In this document: positions 35,692 through 45,120 of the stretch, one piece after another
How the letters are laid out: each line of letters opens with the position of its first letter
Numbering within the stretch: the stretch's first letter is position 1
NCBI RefSeq assembly: GCF_900108945.1
Contig: NZ_FNYE01000037.1
Coordinates: 1-64,000, forward strand
Direction of reading: 5' to 3'
DNA from: Paraburkholderia diazotrophica
GTDB lineage: Bacteria; Pseudomonadota; Gammaproteobacteria; Burkholderiales; Burkholderiaceae
Length of the DNA: 64,000 nucleotides
The notes under the pieces: generated by a model
What the model saw: only the letters and a program-made list of their open reading frames with translations
Databases searched by the model: none
What the model was told of the DNA's origin: nothing
Position numbers and translations under genes: made by a program

Positions 35692-36228
35692 GATTCGGGC
35701 GTTCCTTCAGCTCGATGTTCTATTGCAGCCGGGTGGGGAACTCGGCCTTCCTATTCTGAGATCGAGGGCAACAAGCATGCCATACGGCTAAACCCTGGCT
35801 ATAACCCGGTTTTTGCGCAGTGCATTCGCCCGGCCGCACTGCCGCTGTGCAAGCTCCGCACTGCTGGCGGGCCTGTCGCGCTCGCACGCGGTGCCATTCG
35901 CACGCTTTGCCGACGATAAAACGCTGCATTGCACCATTTAATAGACACGTTTAAAGCAGCTTCAACACGGCTTTATCGCCAGTTCATTCGACGAATTGCC
36001 CAGACCAATTAGCACGATCGATCACTTGTCCAAAACGGACCTGTATGGCGGAAAAGGTAAAGAACGCGTCTGAAATCGTAAATTGACGAATCGGGCGAAA
36101 GACAAGAATAGAGCCGTCGGTGGAGGTGGTGCAAAGCCAGTCCAGTCAAGGGATAGCGCGGAATTGGACAGTCGGCCTCGCACAACTCTTTTCGCTTTCC
36201 AGTCATCAACGGACTTCTAACGGACGCC
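35692..36228. promoter_or_regulatory. Divergent gbdR/glyA control region
   Basis: 537 bp with no supported gene. It contains the inverted repeat GTCC-AAAAC-GGAC at 36028-36040 and a further GGACA at 36167-36171, both upstream of glyA. These are candidate regulator sites for the demethylation operon. No riboswitch-like structure was recognised. Confidence 0.4.
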
Positions 36229-37503
36229 ATGTCGAACGCCAACCCTTTCTTCTCGCAGACCCTCGCCGAACGCGACGCAGCCGTGCGCAAGTCGGTGCTC
36301 AAGGAACTCGAACGCCAGCAGTCGCAGGTCGAGCTGATCGCGTCGGAAAACATCGTGTCGCGCGCGGTGCTCGAAGCACAGGGCTCGGTGCTGACGAACA
36401 AGTACGCAGAAGGTTATCCCGGCAAGCGCTACTACGGCGGTTGCGAATTCGTGGATGAAGTGGAAGCGCTCGCGATCGAGAGGATCAAGAAGCTCTTCAA
36501 CGCAGGCTTCGCCAACGTGCAGCCGCATTCGGGCGCACAGGCGAACGGCTCGGTGATGCTCGCGCTCGCCAAGCCCGGCGATACGATCCTCGGCATGTCG
36601 CTCGACGCGGGCGGCCACCTCACGCACGGCGCGAAGCCTGCGCTGTCGGGCAAGTGGTTCAACGCGGTTCAGTACGGCGTGAATCGCGAGACGATGCGCA
36701 TCGACTACGACCAGATCGAAAAGCTTGCGCACGAGCACAAGCCGTCGCTGATCATCGCGGGCTTCTCCGCTTATCCGCGCGTGCTGGACTTCGCCCGCTT
36801 CCGTGCGATCGCCGATAGCGTCGGCGCGAAGCTGATGGTCGACATGGCGCACATCGCGGGCGTGATCGCGGCGGGCCGTCATCCGAATCCTGTCGAGCAC
36901 GCGCACGTCGTCACGTCGACCACGCACAAGACGCTGCGCGGTCCGCGCGGCGGCTTCGTCCTCACCAACGACGAAGAGATCGCGAAGAAGATCAACTCGG
37001 CTGTGTTCCCGGGCCTGCAGGGCGGTCCGCTGATGCACGTGATCGCGGGCAAAGCGGTCGCATTCGGCGAAGCGCTCGAAGACAGCTTCAAGACGTATAT
37101 CGACAACGTGCTGGCGAACGCGCAGGCGCTGGGCGAAGTGCTCAAGGAAGGCGGCGTCGATCTCGTGACGGGCGGCACCGATAACCATCTGCTGCTCGTC
37201 GATCTGCGGCCGAAGGGCTTGAAGGGCACGCAGGTCGAGCAGGCGCTGGAACGCGCGGGCATCACCTGCAACAAGAACGGCATTCCGTTCGATACGGAAA
37301 AGCCGACGGTTACGTCGGGCATTCGCCTCGGCACGCCGGCGGGCACGACGCGCGGCTTCGGCGTCGCCGAGTTCCGCGATATCGGCCGCCTGATTCTCGA
37401 AGTGTTCGACGCGCTGCGCTCGCATCCCGATGGCGATGCCGCAACGGAGCAGCGCGTGCGCAAGGAAATCTTCGCGCTGTGCGAGCGCTTCCCGATCTAC
37501 TGA
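36229..37503 (+). CDS. glyA: Serine hydroxymethyltransferase
   Basis: 424 residues, PLP enzyme converting glycine plus 5,10-methylene-tetrahydrofolate to serine. Motifs: QVELIASENIVSRAVLEAQG at the N-terminus, KRYYGGCEFVDEVEALAIER, the PLP lysine in STTHKTLRGPRGG, and ITCNKNGIPFDTEKPTVTSG near the end. Length is normal. It is first in the betaine demethylation gene row, where it would fold the glycine and one-carbon units from demethylation into serine. A housekeeping glyA probably exists elsewhere. Confidence 0.95.
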   Translation: MSNANPFFSQTLAERDAAVRKSVLKELERQQSQVELIASENIVSRAVLEAQGSVLTNKYAEGYPGKRYYGGCEFVDEVEALAIERIKKLFNAGFANVQPHSGAQANGSVMLALAKPGDTILGMSLDAGGHLTHGAKPALSGKWFNAVQYGVNRETMRIDYDQIEKLAHEHKPSLIIAGFSAYPRVLDFARFRAIADSVGAKLMVDMAHIAGVIAAGRHPNPVEHAHVVTSTTHKTLRGPRGGFVLTNDEEIAKKINSAVFPGLQGGPLMHVIAGKAVAFGEALEDSFKTYIDNVLANAQALGEVLKEGGVDLVTGGTDNHLLLVDLRPKGLKGTQVEQALERAGITCNKNGIPFDTEKPTVTSGIRLGTPAGTTRGFGVAEFRDIGRLILEVFDALRSHPDGDAATEQRVRKEIFALCERFPIY

Positions 37504-37551
37504 GCGGTCGCAAACGCGCCGTCCCCAAACCCCACAGCTACGGAGTCAAGC

Positions 37552-38523
37552 GTGAGCAACCTGCACGAGAGCAGCATCATCATCGACGGCCTGAACATTT
37601 CGAAGTTCGAGCGCTCGGTGTTCGAGGACATGAGAAAGGGCGGCGTCACGGCCGTCAACTGCACGGTCTCCGTGTGGGAAGACTTTCAGAAGACCGTCGA
37701 CAACATCGCGGAAATGAAGCAGCAGATCCGCGAGTACAGCGAGATCCTGACGCTGGTCCGCACGACCGACGACATCCTGCGCGCGAAGAAAGAGAACAAG
37801 ACGGGCATCATTTTCGGCTTCCAGAACTCGTATGCGTTCGAGGACAACCTCGGCTATATCGAAGTGTTCAAGGAACTCGGCGTGAACGTGGTGCAGCTTT
37901 GCTACAACACGCAGAACCTCGTCGGCACCGGCTGCTATGAAGCGGACGGCGGCCTCTCGGGCTATGGCCGCGAAGTGATCCAGGAGATGAACCGCGTCGG
38001 GATTCTGGTCGATCTCTCGCACGTCGGCGCAAAGACCTCGTCGGATGCGATCGCCTGCTCGAAGAAGCCCGTCACGTATTCGCACTGCTGCCCGTCGGGT
38101 CTCAAGGATCACCCGCGCAACAAGACGGATGAACAGTTGAGAGAGATCGCCGATGCAAACGGCTTCGTCGGCGTAACGATGTTCTCGCCGTTCCTGAAGA
38201 AAGGCCCGGATGCGACCGTCGACGACTATCTCGAAGCGATCGAATATGTGATCGATGTGATCGGCGAAGACAAGGTTGGTATCGGCACGGACTTCACGCA
38301 AGGCTATAGCACCGAATTCTTCGACTGGATCACGCATGACAAGGGCCGCTATCGTCGTCTGACGAACTTCGGCAAGGTCGTGAATCCGGAAGGCATCCGC
38401 ACGATCGGCGAATTCCCGAATCTGACGGCTGCGATGGAACGTGCGGGCTGGAGCGAGTCCCGCATCAAGAAAGTGATGGGCGAGAACTGGATGCGCTTCT
38501 TCGGCGAAGTCTGGAACGTCTAA
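37552..38523 (+). CDS. Membrane-dipeptidase-family (renal dipeptidase-like) metallopeptidase
   Basis: 323 residues starting with GTG at 37552 (GGAG eight bases before). It is M19-family: IIDGLNISKF replaces the usual HxD, and VDLSHVGAKTS, YSHCCPSGLKDHPRNKTDEQ and IGTDFTQGYSTEFFDWI match the zinc-site regions. The canonical first zinc motif (HxD) reads DGLN, so metal binding may differ from classical dipeptidases. Its homologue sits beside dgcA in pseudomonads and is betaine-induced. The true substrate is unproven. Confidence 0.85.
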   Translation: MSNLHESSIIIDGLNISKFERSVFEDMRKGGVTAVNCTVSVWEDFQKTVDNIAEMKQQIREYSEILTLVRTTDDILRAKKENKTGIIFGFQNSYAFEDNLGYIEVFKELGVNVVQLCYNTQNLVGTGCYEADGGLSGYGREVIQEMNRVGILVDLSHVGAKTSSDAIACSKKPVTYSHCCPSGLKDHPRNKTDEQLREIADANGFVGVTMFSPFLKKGPDATVDDYLEAIEYVIDVIGEDKVGIGTDFTQGYSTEFFDWITHDKGRYRRLTNFGKVVNPEGIRTIGEFPNLTAAMERAGWSESRIKKVMGENWMRFFGEVWNV

Positions 38524-38551
38524 ATCAATCGAGAGAACAAGGAAACCCGCG

Positions 38552-39085
38552 ATGCAACCGCAACTGCCCATCGATGTCGATCCGAACACCGGCGTCTGGA
38601 CCACCGACGCGCTGCCGATGCTGTACGTGCCGCGCCATTTCTTCACGAACAATCACACGGCCGTCGAAGAAGCACTGGGCCGCGACGTCTACGCCGAGAT
38701 TCTCTACAAGGCCGGCTACAAGTCCGCTTATCACTGGTGCGACAAGGAAGCGAAGCAGCATGGCATCACCGGCATGGCTGTTTTCGAGCACTACCTGAAG
38801 CGCCTGTCGCAACGCGGCTGGGGCCTCTTCAAGGTCGTCGAAGCCGATCCGTCGACGGCGCGCGCGAAGATCGAACTGCATCACTCGTCGTTCGTGCTCG
38901 CGCAGCCGGGCAAGGAAGGCAAGCTTTGCTACATGTTCGCCGGCTGGTTCGCTGGCGCGATGGACTGGGTCAATGACACGACTGAAGGCGGCAAGAACGC
39001 GCCGCGCGCGCAGTCGAAAGAAGTGCAGTGCGCAGCCGAGCATCACGATCGCTGCGTATTTGAAGTGTCGCCGATTGCACATTAA
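38552..39085 (+). CDS. DUF5943 protein of the dimethylglycine operon
   Basis: 177 residues: VDPNTGVWTTDALPMLYVPR, then AGYKSAYHWCDKEAKQHGIT, FAGWFAGAMDWVNDTTEGG and a C-terminal CAAEHHDRCVFEV. The last part resembles V4R-type small-molecule domains with Cys/His pairs. AAGGA precedes the start. The family is found next to dgcA in betaine-degrading proteobacteria, and this copy keeps that place (29 bp after the dipeptidase, 52 bp before dgcA). Function unknown; a binding or assembly role for the demethylase is a guess. Confidence 0.85.
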   Translation: MQPQLPIDVDPNTGVWTTDALPMLYVPRHFFTNNHTAVEEALGRDVYAEILYKAGYKSAYHWCDKEAKQHGITGMAVFEHYLKRLSQRGWGLFKVVEADPSTARAKIELHHSSFVLAQPGKEGKLCYMFAGWFAGAMDWVNDTTEGGKNAPRAQSKEVQCAAEHHDRCVFEVSPIAH

Positions 39086-39137
39086 CACTGCACGGCATAT
39101 CAGAGCCTGAACCGAACACCGCCCGAGGTCGCTTGCG

Positions 39138-41201
39138 ATGCGTTACCCCAATCTGTTCAAACCCTTGACGCTCAATCAGCTGACACTGCGCAATCGCATC
39201 GTCAGTACCGCGCATGCTGAGGTCTATGCCGAACCGGGCGGTCTGCCCGGCGACCGCTATATCCGCTATTACGAGGAAAAGGCCAAGGGCGGTGTCGGCC
39301 TCGCCGTGTGCGGCGGGTCGAGCCCGGTGTCGATCGATAGTCCGCAGGGCTGGTGGAAGTCCGTCAATCTGTCGACGGACAAGATCATCGATCCGCTGTC
39401 GCGTCTCGCAGAGGCGATGCATCGGCACGGCGCGAAGATCATGATCCAGGCGACGCATATGGGCCGCCGCTCCGCATTTCATGGCGAGCACTGGCCGCAT
39501 CTGATGACGCCTTCCGGCGTGCGCGAACCCGTGCATCGCGGCAACGCGAAGATCATCGAAGTGGAAGAGATCCGCCGCATCATCGGCGACTTCGCGGCGG
39601 CTGCGAAGCGCGTGAAGGACGCGGGCATGGACGGCATCGAGATTTCGGCCGCGCACCAGCATCTGATCGATCAGTTCTGGAGCCCGCGCACGAACTTCCG
39701 CACGGACGAATGGGGCGGCTCGCTCGAAAACCGTCTGCGCTTCGGCGTCGAAGTGCTGAGTGCCGTGCGCGAAGCGGTCGGCAAGGACTTCTGCGTGGGC
39801 CTGCGCATGTGCGGCGACGAGTTCCATGAAGACGGCCTCGATCACGAGCAACTGAAGGAAATCGCCCAGGCGATGGCGGAGACGGGCCTGATCGACTACA
39901 TCGGCGTGATCGGCTCGGGCGCGGACACGCACAACACGCTCGCAAACTGCATGCCGCCGATGGCGCTGCCGCCCGAGCCGTTCGTGCATCTCGCGGCGGG
40001 CATCAAGTCGGTCGTGAAGCTGCCCATCATGCACGCGCAAAGCATTCGCGACGCCGGGCAAGCGGAGCGTCTGCTCGCGAACGGCATGGTCGATCTCGTC
40101 GGCATGACGCGCGCGCAGATCGCCGATCCGCATATGGTCATCAAGATTCGCGATGGCCGCGAGGACGAAATCAAGCAGTGTGTCGGCGCGAACTATTGCA
40201 TCGACCGCCAGTACAACGGCCTCGACGTGCTGTGCGTGCAGAACGCGGCGACTTCGCGCGAAGCGACGATGCCTCACGTGATCGAAAAGACGCGTGGGCC
40301 GCGCCGCAAGGTCGTAGTGGTCGGCGCGGGCCCGGCGGGACTCGAAGCGGCGCGCGTCGCGCGCTCGCGCGGTCACGATGTCGTGCTGTTCGAGAAGAGC
40401 GATGCCGTCGGCGGCCAGATCATGCTGGCCGCGAAGGCGCCGCAACGTGAGCAGATGGCGGGCATCGTGCGCTGGTTCGATATGGAAACGAAGCGCCTCG
40501 GCGTCGACCGGCGTCTGGGCGTCGAAGCCGACGAGAAGATGATTCTCGCCGAGAAGCCCGACATCATCGTGCTCGCAACAGGCGGCTCCAGCTTCACGCA
40601 CCAGGTGCCCGCATGGGGCGTCGACGAAGGTCTGGCCGTCAGTTCGTGGGACATCCTGTCGGGCAAGGTCGAGCCGAAGCAGAACGTGCTGGTGTACGAC
40701 GGCGTGAGCACGCATGCAGGCGCAGGTGTCGCCGATTTCATCTCGAGCCGCGGCTCGAAGGTCGAGATCGTGACACCGGACGTGAAAGTGGCCGACGACG
40801 TCGGCGGCACCACGTTCCCGATTTTCTACCGGCGCCTCTACGCGCAGGGTGTGATTCACACGCCGAACTACTGGCTCGATCGCGTGTATGAGGAGGACGG
40901 CAAGAAGATCGCTGTGATCCGCAACGAGTACACGGAAGAACAGGAAGAGCGCGCCGTCGATCAGGTCGTGATCGAAAACGGCAGCACGCCGAACGACGCG
41001 CTTTACTGGAAGCTGAAAAACGAGTCGGTGAATCGCGGTCAGGTCGACGTGCACAAGCTCTTTGCCGCCGAGCCGCAGCCGTCGCTCTCCGAAGAACTCG
41101 GCAACGGACGCTTCCTGCTGTTCCGTGTCGGCGATTGCATTTCGATGCACAACATCCACGGCGCGATCTATGACGCGCTGCGTCTTTGCAAGGACTTTTG
41201 A
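39138..41201 (+). CDS. dgcA: Dimethylglycine demethylase, flavin/Fe-S subunit
   Basis: 687 residues, related to trimethylamine dehydrogenase and 2,4-dienoyl-CoA reductase. An N-terminal FMN TIM barrel (YPNLFKPLTLNQLTLRNRIV, AAHQHLIDQFWSPRTNFRTD) is followed by an Fe-S loop and a C-terminal dinucleotide domain (KVVVVGAGPAGLEAARVARS). The cluster loop reads Cys348-X2-Ala351-X2-Cys354-X11-Cys366, where trimethylamine dehydrogenase has four Cys. It removes one methyl from dimethylglycine to give sarcosine, passing electrons to DgcB and the electron-transfer flavoprotein. Start supported by GAGG. Confidence 0.92.
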   Translation: MRYPNLFKPLTLNQLTLRNRIVSTAHAEVYAEPGGLPGDRYIRYYEEKAKGGVGLAVCGGSSPVSIDSPQGWWKSVNLSTDKIIDPLSRLAEAMHRHGAKIMIQATHMGRRSAFHGEHWPHLMTPSGVREPVHRGNAKIIEVEEIRRIIGDFAAAAKRVKDAGMDGIEISAAHQHLIDQFWSPRTNFRTDEWGGSLENRLRFGVEVLSAVREAVGKDFCVGLRMCGDEFHEDGLDHEQLKEIAQAMAETGLIDYIGVIGSGADTHNTLANCMPPMALPPEPFVHLAAGIKSVVKLPIMHAQSIRDAGQAERLLANGMVDLVGMTRAQIADPHMVIKIRDGREDEIKQCVGANYCIDRQYNGLDVLCVQNAATSREATMPHVIEKTRGPRRKVVVVGAGPAGLEAARVARSRGHDVVLFEKSDAVGGQIMLAAKAPQREQMAGIVRWFDMETKRLGVDRRLGVEADEKMILAEKPDIIVLATGGSSFTHQVPAWGVDEGLAVSSWDILSGKVEPKQNVLVYDGVSTHAGAGVADFISSRGSKVEIVTPDVKVADDVGGTTFPIFYRRLYAQGVIHTPNYWLDRVYEEDGKKIAVIRNEYTEEQEERAVDQVVIENGSTPNDALYWKLKNESVNRGQVDVHKLFAAEPQPSLSEELGNGRFLLFRVGDCISMHNIHGAIYDALRLCKDF

Positions 41202-41203
41202 CG

Positions 41204-43123
41204 ATGAGCCCGGCGTTTCTCATTACCGCGCTGTTGTGGGTATCGGTCGCCGGCCTTGCGTTCGCGGTCGCAAAACGGGCGGCTTACTGGCGTCTCGGAC
41301 GGGCAACGGCAGCCGGTGCATTCGGCTGGACCAATCTGCTGACCATCCCGAAGCGCTACTTCGTCGATCTGCATCACGTGGTGGCGCGCGATCCGTATAT
41401 CGCGAAGACGCACATCGCCACGGCAGGCGGCGCGATTGCGGCATTCGCGCTCGTCTTCGTCAACTACGGGCTCGCGCTCTATTCGCCGTGGCTCGACCGG
41501 CTGATCTTTCTGGCCGCGCTGATCATGCTGGTGGGCGCCGTGTTCGTATGGCGGCGCCGTCATGCGAAGGATGTGCCCGCGCGTCTGTCGCGTGGTCCGT
41601 GGAATACGCTGCCGTGGCTGCTCGGTTCGTTCGCGCTCGGTCTGCTGCTGTACACGCTGCTGCCGGCATCGGCGATGTCGGGCGGGCTCGCGATCGTCTT
41701 CGCGCTGCTGATCGCGGCGGGCGCATTCGCGATGACGTTCGGCGCGGCACGCGGCGGTCCGATGAAGCATGCGCTCGCGGGTCTCCTGCACCTCGCGTTT
41801 CATCCGCGTCAGGAACGTTTTGCTGCCGAAGGCCAGGTGCGTAAAGAGCAGATCGTTCCGCCGACGGCACTGAAAGCGCCTGTGCTCGAACAGAACGAGT
41901 ATGGCGTCGGCAAGCCCGTCGAGTTTCGCTGGAACCAGTTGCTGAGCTTCGATGCGTGCGTGCAGTGCGGCAAGTGCGAAGCGGCATGTCCGGCATTCGC
42001 GGCAGGCCAGCCGCTGAATCCGAAGAAGCTGATCCAGGATCTCGTGACGGGCATGGTCGGTGGCACGGATGCGGCTTACGCAGGCAGCCCGACGCCCGGC
42101 ATCAAGGTCGGCCAGCACGGCGGCGAGCCGCAGCGTCCGATCATCTCAAGCCTGATCGAAGCGGATACCGTGTGGTCGTGCACGACGTGCCGTGCTTGCG
42201 TACACGAATGCCCGATGCTGATCGAGCACGTCGATGCCATCGTCGACATGCGCCGCAACCAGACGCTCGTGCACGGCACGGTGCCGGGCAAGGGCCCCGA
42301 AGTGCTCGCGAATCTGCGCGAGACGGGCACGGCAGGCGGCTACGACAAGGCGGCGCGCTACGACTGGTCGGTCGATCTGAGCTCGCCTGTCGCGCAGCCG
42401 GGCAAGCCTGTCGATGTGCTGCTCGTTGCCGGCGAAGGTGCGTTCGACATGCGCTATCAGCGCACGCTGCGCTCGCTCGTCAAGGTGCTGAACAAGGCGG
42501 GCGTCGATTACGCAGTGCTGGGCGCGCAGGAAACGGATACGGGCGACGTCGCGCGGCGTCTGGGCGATGAAGCCACGTTCCAGCGCATGGCGAAGCAGAT
42601 GATGGGCACGCTGTCCACACTCAACTTCAAACGCATCGTCACTGCCGATCCACACGTGATGCACAGCCTGCGCAACGAGTACCGCGCGCTCGGCGGTCGC
42701 TACGACGTGCTGCATCACACGACGTTCCTCGCGGAGCTGGTCGCGAGCGGCAAGCTGTCGACGAAAGCGGTCGATGCGTTCAACGACAGGAAGATCACGT
42801 ATCACGATCCGTGCTATCTGGGCCGCTACAACGGCGAGACGGAAGCGCCGCGCCAGTTGCTGAAGACGATCGGCATCAAGGTCGTCGAGATGGAGCGGCA
42901 CGGCAAGCGTGGACGTTGCTGTGGCGGTGGCGGCGGTGCGCCGCTGACGGATATCCCTGGCAAGCAGCGCATTCCCGATATCCGCATCGCCGACGCGCGT
43001 GCGATCGGCGCGGAAGTGGTCGCGGTGGGCTGCCCGAACTGCACGGCGATGCTCGAAGGCGTGGTCGGTCCGCGTCCCGAAGTGCTCGATGTGGCCGAAC
43101 TCGTTGCGGCAGCGCTGGAGTGA
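41204..43123 (+). CDS. dgcB: Dimethylglycine catabolism Fe-S/membrane subunit
   Basis: 639 residues. About 1-190 contains several membrane helices (FLITALLWVSVAGLAFAVAK, IAAFALVFVNYGLALYSPWL, LLGSFALGLLLYTLLPASAM). Two ferredoxin-type motifs follow, CVQCGKCEAACPAF and CTTCRACVHECPM, then a CCG domain (HDPCYLGRYNGETEAP, RGRCCGGGGG, VAVGCPNCTAML). This layout is that of a membrane-bound electron-transfer subunit linking flavoproteins to quinone. It begins two bases after the dgcA stop and is followed by etfA after three bases. Confidence 0.92.
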   Translation: MSPAFLITALLWVSVAGLAFAVAKRAAYWRLGRATAAGAFGWTNLLTIPKRYFVDLHHVVARDPYIAKTHIATAGGAIAAFALVFVNYGLALYSPWLDRLIFLAALIMLVGAVFVWRRRHAKDVPARLSRGPWNTLPWLLGSFALGLLLYTLLPASAMSGGLAIVFALLIAAGAFAMTFGAARGGPMKHALAGLLHLAFHPRQERFAAEGQVRKEQIVPPTALKAPVLEQNEYGVGKPVEFRWNQLLSFDACVQCGKCEAACPAFAAGQPLNPKKLIQDLVTGMVGGTDAAYAGSPTPGIKVGQHGGEPQRPIISSLIEADTVWSCTTCRACVHECPMLIEHVDAIVDMRRNQTLVHGTVPGKGPEVLANLRETGTAGGYDKAARYDWSVDLSSPVAQPGKPVDVLLVAGEGAFDMRYQRTLRSLVKVLNKAGVDYAVLGAQETDTGDVARRLGDEATFQRMAKQMMGTLSTLNFKRIVTADPHVMHSLRNEYRALGGRYDVLHHTTFLAELVASGKLSTKAVDAFNDRKITYHDPCYLGRYNGETEAPRQLLKTIGIKVVEMERHGKRGRCCGGGGGAPLTDIPGKQRIPDIRIADARAIGAEVVAVGCPNCTAMLEGVVGPRPEVLDVAELVAAALE

Positions 43124-43126
43124 ACG

Positions 43127-44305
43127 ATGAATACAACCATCAAACGTATCGATCCGCGCCGGCCGTTCGTCATCACGGCGGCAGGACTGAAGCGCATCAC
43201 GCTCGGCGCGGAGCATGTGGCGGGCGCATCGTATGACGATGCATTGCAGACGGGCGCGCATGGTCACACGGCCGCCAAGGCGCTGCGCACGACGCAGGCG
43301 CCGCAGCACACGTTGCTCGTCGTCGCGCACAGCGATCGCGGCGGTCTCGACGATCACACGCGACAAGCGCTGGCCGCTGCCGCATTGATCGCGGACGCAG
43401 CGACGCAAGTCGCGCTGCTGGTGCTCGGCGAACTGAAGGACGACGCAGCCGCGCTCGGCGCGGACAAGGTGATCGAACTGCCGTCGTTCGACCGCCGCGC
43501 GTTTGCGCCGGAGCGCGAAGTGCAGGCCGTCGCCGCCTGCGTCGCGCAGCTCACGCCCGCTCATATCCTGATGCCCGACAACGCGACAGGCGACGGCGAT
43601 CTCGGCCGCCGTTACGCAGCGCTCGCGGGCGCGAGCATCGCGACGCATGTCGTGCAGATCGACGCGAAGTCCGTGTCGACCTATGCGCAAGCGAAGAAGG
43701 CCTACGCGACGCGTGCGTTGCCCGACGTGATCCTGCTCGCAGCGGGCGCAGTCGATACGCGCCTGCCGTTCGTCGGCGCGGGCGAGCGCATCGATATCCC
43801 GGCGCTCGCGCAAATGGATAACGCATCGAATAGCGTGTACCGCGATCTCGGCATCGAGGAAATCGACGCAGCGCAGGTCGCGCTCGAAGAAGCGGACTTC
43901 ATCGTATCGGCGGGCAACGGCGTCAACGACGTCGCCGCGTTCGAAAAGCTCGCGAGCACGTTCGGCGCGGCGATCGGCGCGAGCCGCGTCGCTGTCGACA
44001 ACGGCATGTTCACGCGCGACAAGCAGATCGGCGCGACGGGCAAGACGGTCGAGGCGAGCATCTATATCGCGTTCGGCATTTCGGGCGCGGTGCAGCACCT
44101 GCAGGGCATCAAGGATTGCCGCCATGTGATCGCGGTGAACCTGGACGGCAGCGCGCCCATCGTCAAGCGCGCGAACCTCACGATCATCGGCGATACGCAA
44201 GCGACCATCGCGTCGCTGATCGACGAGATCGATCGCGCACGGGCCGCGCGTTCCGGTACCGCTGCGCCCGCTATGAAGCCCATCGTCGAAGGAGTCGCGG
44301 CATGA
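43127..44305 (+). CDS. etfA: Electron transfer flavoprotein alpha-type subunit (dgc-associated)
   Basis: 392 residues. The N-terminal domain is less conserved, and the C-terminal FAD domain is clear: FIVSAGNGVNDVAAFEKLAS, DKQIGATGKTVEASIYIAFG, ISGAVQHLQGIKDCRHVIAV. GGAG before the start overlaps the end of dgcB. It is longer than typical EtfA (about 310) because of an N-terminal extension (RRPFVITAAGLKRITLGAEH). With the next gene it would accept electrons from DgcA in the cytosol. Confidence 0.88.
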   Translation: MNTTIKRIDPRRPFVITAAGLKRITLGAEHVAGASYDDALQTGAHGHTAAKALRTTQAPQHTLLVVAHSDRGGLDDHTRQALAAAALIADAATQVALLVLGELKDDAAALGADKVIELPSFDRRAFAPEREVQAVAACVAQLTPAHILMPDNATGDGDLGRRYAALAGASIATHVVQIDAKSVSTYAQAKKAYATRALPDVILLAAGAVDTRLPFVGAGERIDIPALAQMDNASNSVYRDLGIEEIDAAQVALEEADFIVSAGNGVNDVAAFEKLASTFGAAIGASRVAVDNGMFTRDKQIGATGKTVEASIYIAFGISGAVQHLQGIKDCRHVIAVNLDGSAPIVKRANLTIIGDTQATIASLIDEIDRARAARSGTAAPAMKPIVEGVAA

Positions 44306-45081
44306 ACGGCAAGCTCGAAAGAATCGCGGTGCTCGTGTCGGTCGGCAAGCATCCTGTGAGCGGCGTCGCGCGCTATAGCCGCAACGATGCCGCCGCGCTC
44401 GAAATCGGCCGTCAACTGTCTAGCCAGCACGCTGCGCATCTGGACGTGCTGCACGCGGGCGATCCGGGTAATCCCGCACTCGAAGAGTATCTGGCGCTGG
44501 GCGCCGAGCGCGTCGAAGTGCTGACGTGCGGCGGCAACGACGATGCCGTGAGCGCGCTCGCCGCCCGCCTGAAGGGCTACGACCTCGTGCTGACGGGCAC
44601 GTGCGCGGAGGGCGCTTTCGATAGCGGCATGCTGCCTTACCGGCTCGCGGACGCGCTCGCGTATCCGCTCGTCGGCACGGCCGTCGACGTGACGGTGGCA
44701 GGCGGTCGCGCGACCGTGCGGCAATTCTTGCCGAAAGGCGTGCGCCGCCGCGTGGAAGTCGCGTTGCCCGCTGTCGTCGCCGTGCATCCGCTCGCGACCG
44801 TCACGCCGCGCTACGCCTACGCGCGGCTGCGCGCGGGCACGGTCCAGCCGCAGCGCACGCAAGCGGGCGCCAACGCGGAAGCCGCGCAATGGACGCTTGC
44901 GCCCGTCACGCGCAAACCGGTGCGCCTCGCCGCCGCCGAGAAGCGCTCGGGCCATGCCCGCATGATGTCCGCGACGACGACGGAAAGTCGTGGCGGAAGC
45001 GTCGTAATTGAAGGGACTTCGGTCGAAAAAGCACAAGTGATACTCGGCTATTTGCGCGAGCATCAACTCATCGATTACTGA
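44302..45081 (+). CDS. etfB: Electron transfer flavoprotein beta-type subunit (dgc-associated)
   Basis: 259 residues. It begins MNGKLERIAVLVSVGKHPVS and has the EtfB-like nucleotide-binding pattern AAALEIGRQLSSQHAAHLDV, YDLVLTGTCAEGAFDSGMLP and YRLADALAYPLVGTAVDVTV. The ATG overlaps the etfA stop (ATGA), so the subunits are translationally coupled. The C-terminus is divergent from housekeeping EtfB, as usual for the copy in this operon. gbcA follows after 39 bp. Confidence 0.88.
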   Translation: MNGKLERIAVLVSVGKHPVSGVARYSRNDAAALEIGRQLSSQHAAHLDVLHAGDPGNPALEEYLALGAERVEVLTCGGNDDAVSALAARLKGYDLVLTGTCAEGAFDSGMLPYRLADALAYPLVGTAVDVTVAGGRATVRQFLPKGVRRRVEVALPAVVAVHPLATVTPRYAYARLRAGTVQPQRTQAGANAEAAQWTLAPVTRKPVRLAAAEKRSGHARMMSATTTESRGGSVVIEGTSVEKAQVILGYLREHQLIDY

Positions 45082-45120
45082 TTTGCGCCGCACCACACGG
45101 CCTCGCACCCCGGAGCACAC

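Noticed and set aside
35692..36228. Glycine riboswitch upstream of glyA
   Set aside because: No tandem aptamer-like pattern was recognised; control by GbdR is the simpler reading.
38970..41159. 729-codon antisense frame over dgcA
   Set aside because: A mirror frame of a clearly coding gene with all expected motifs.
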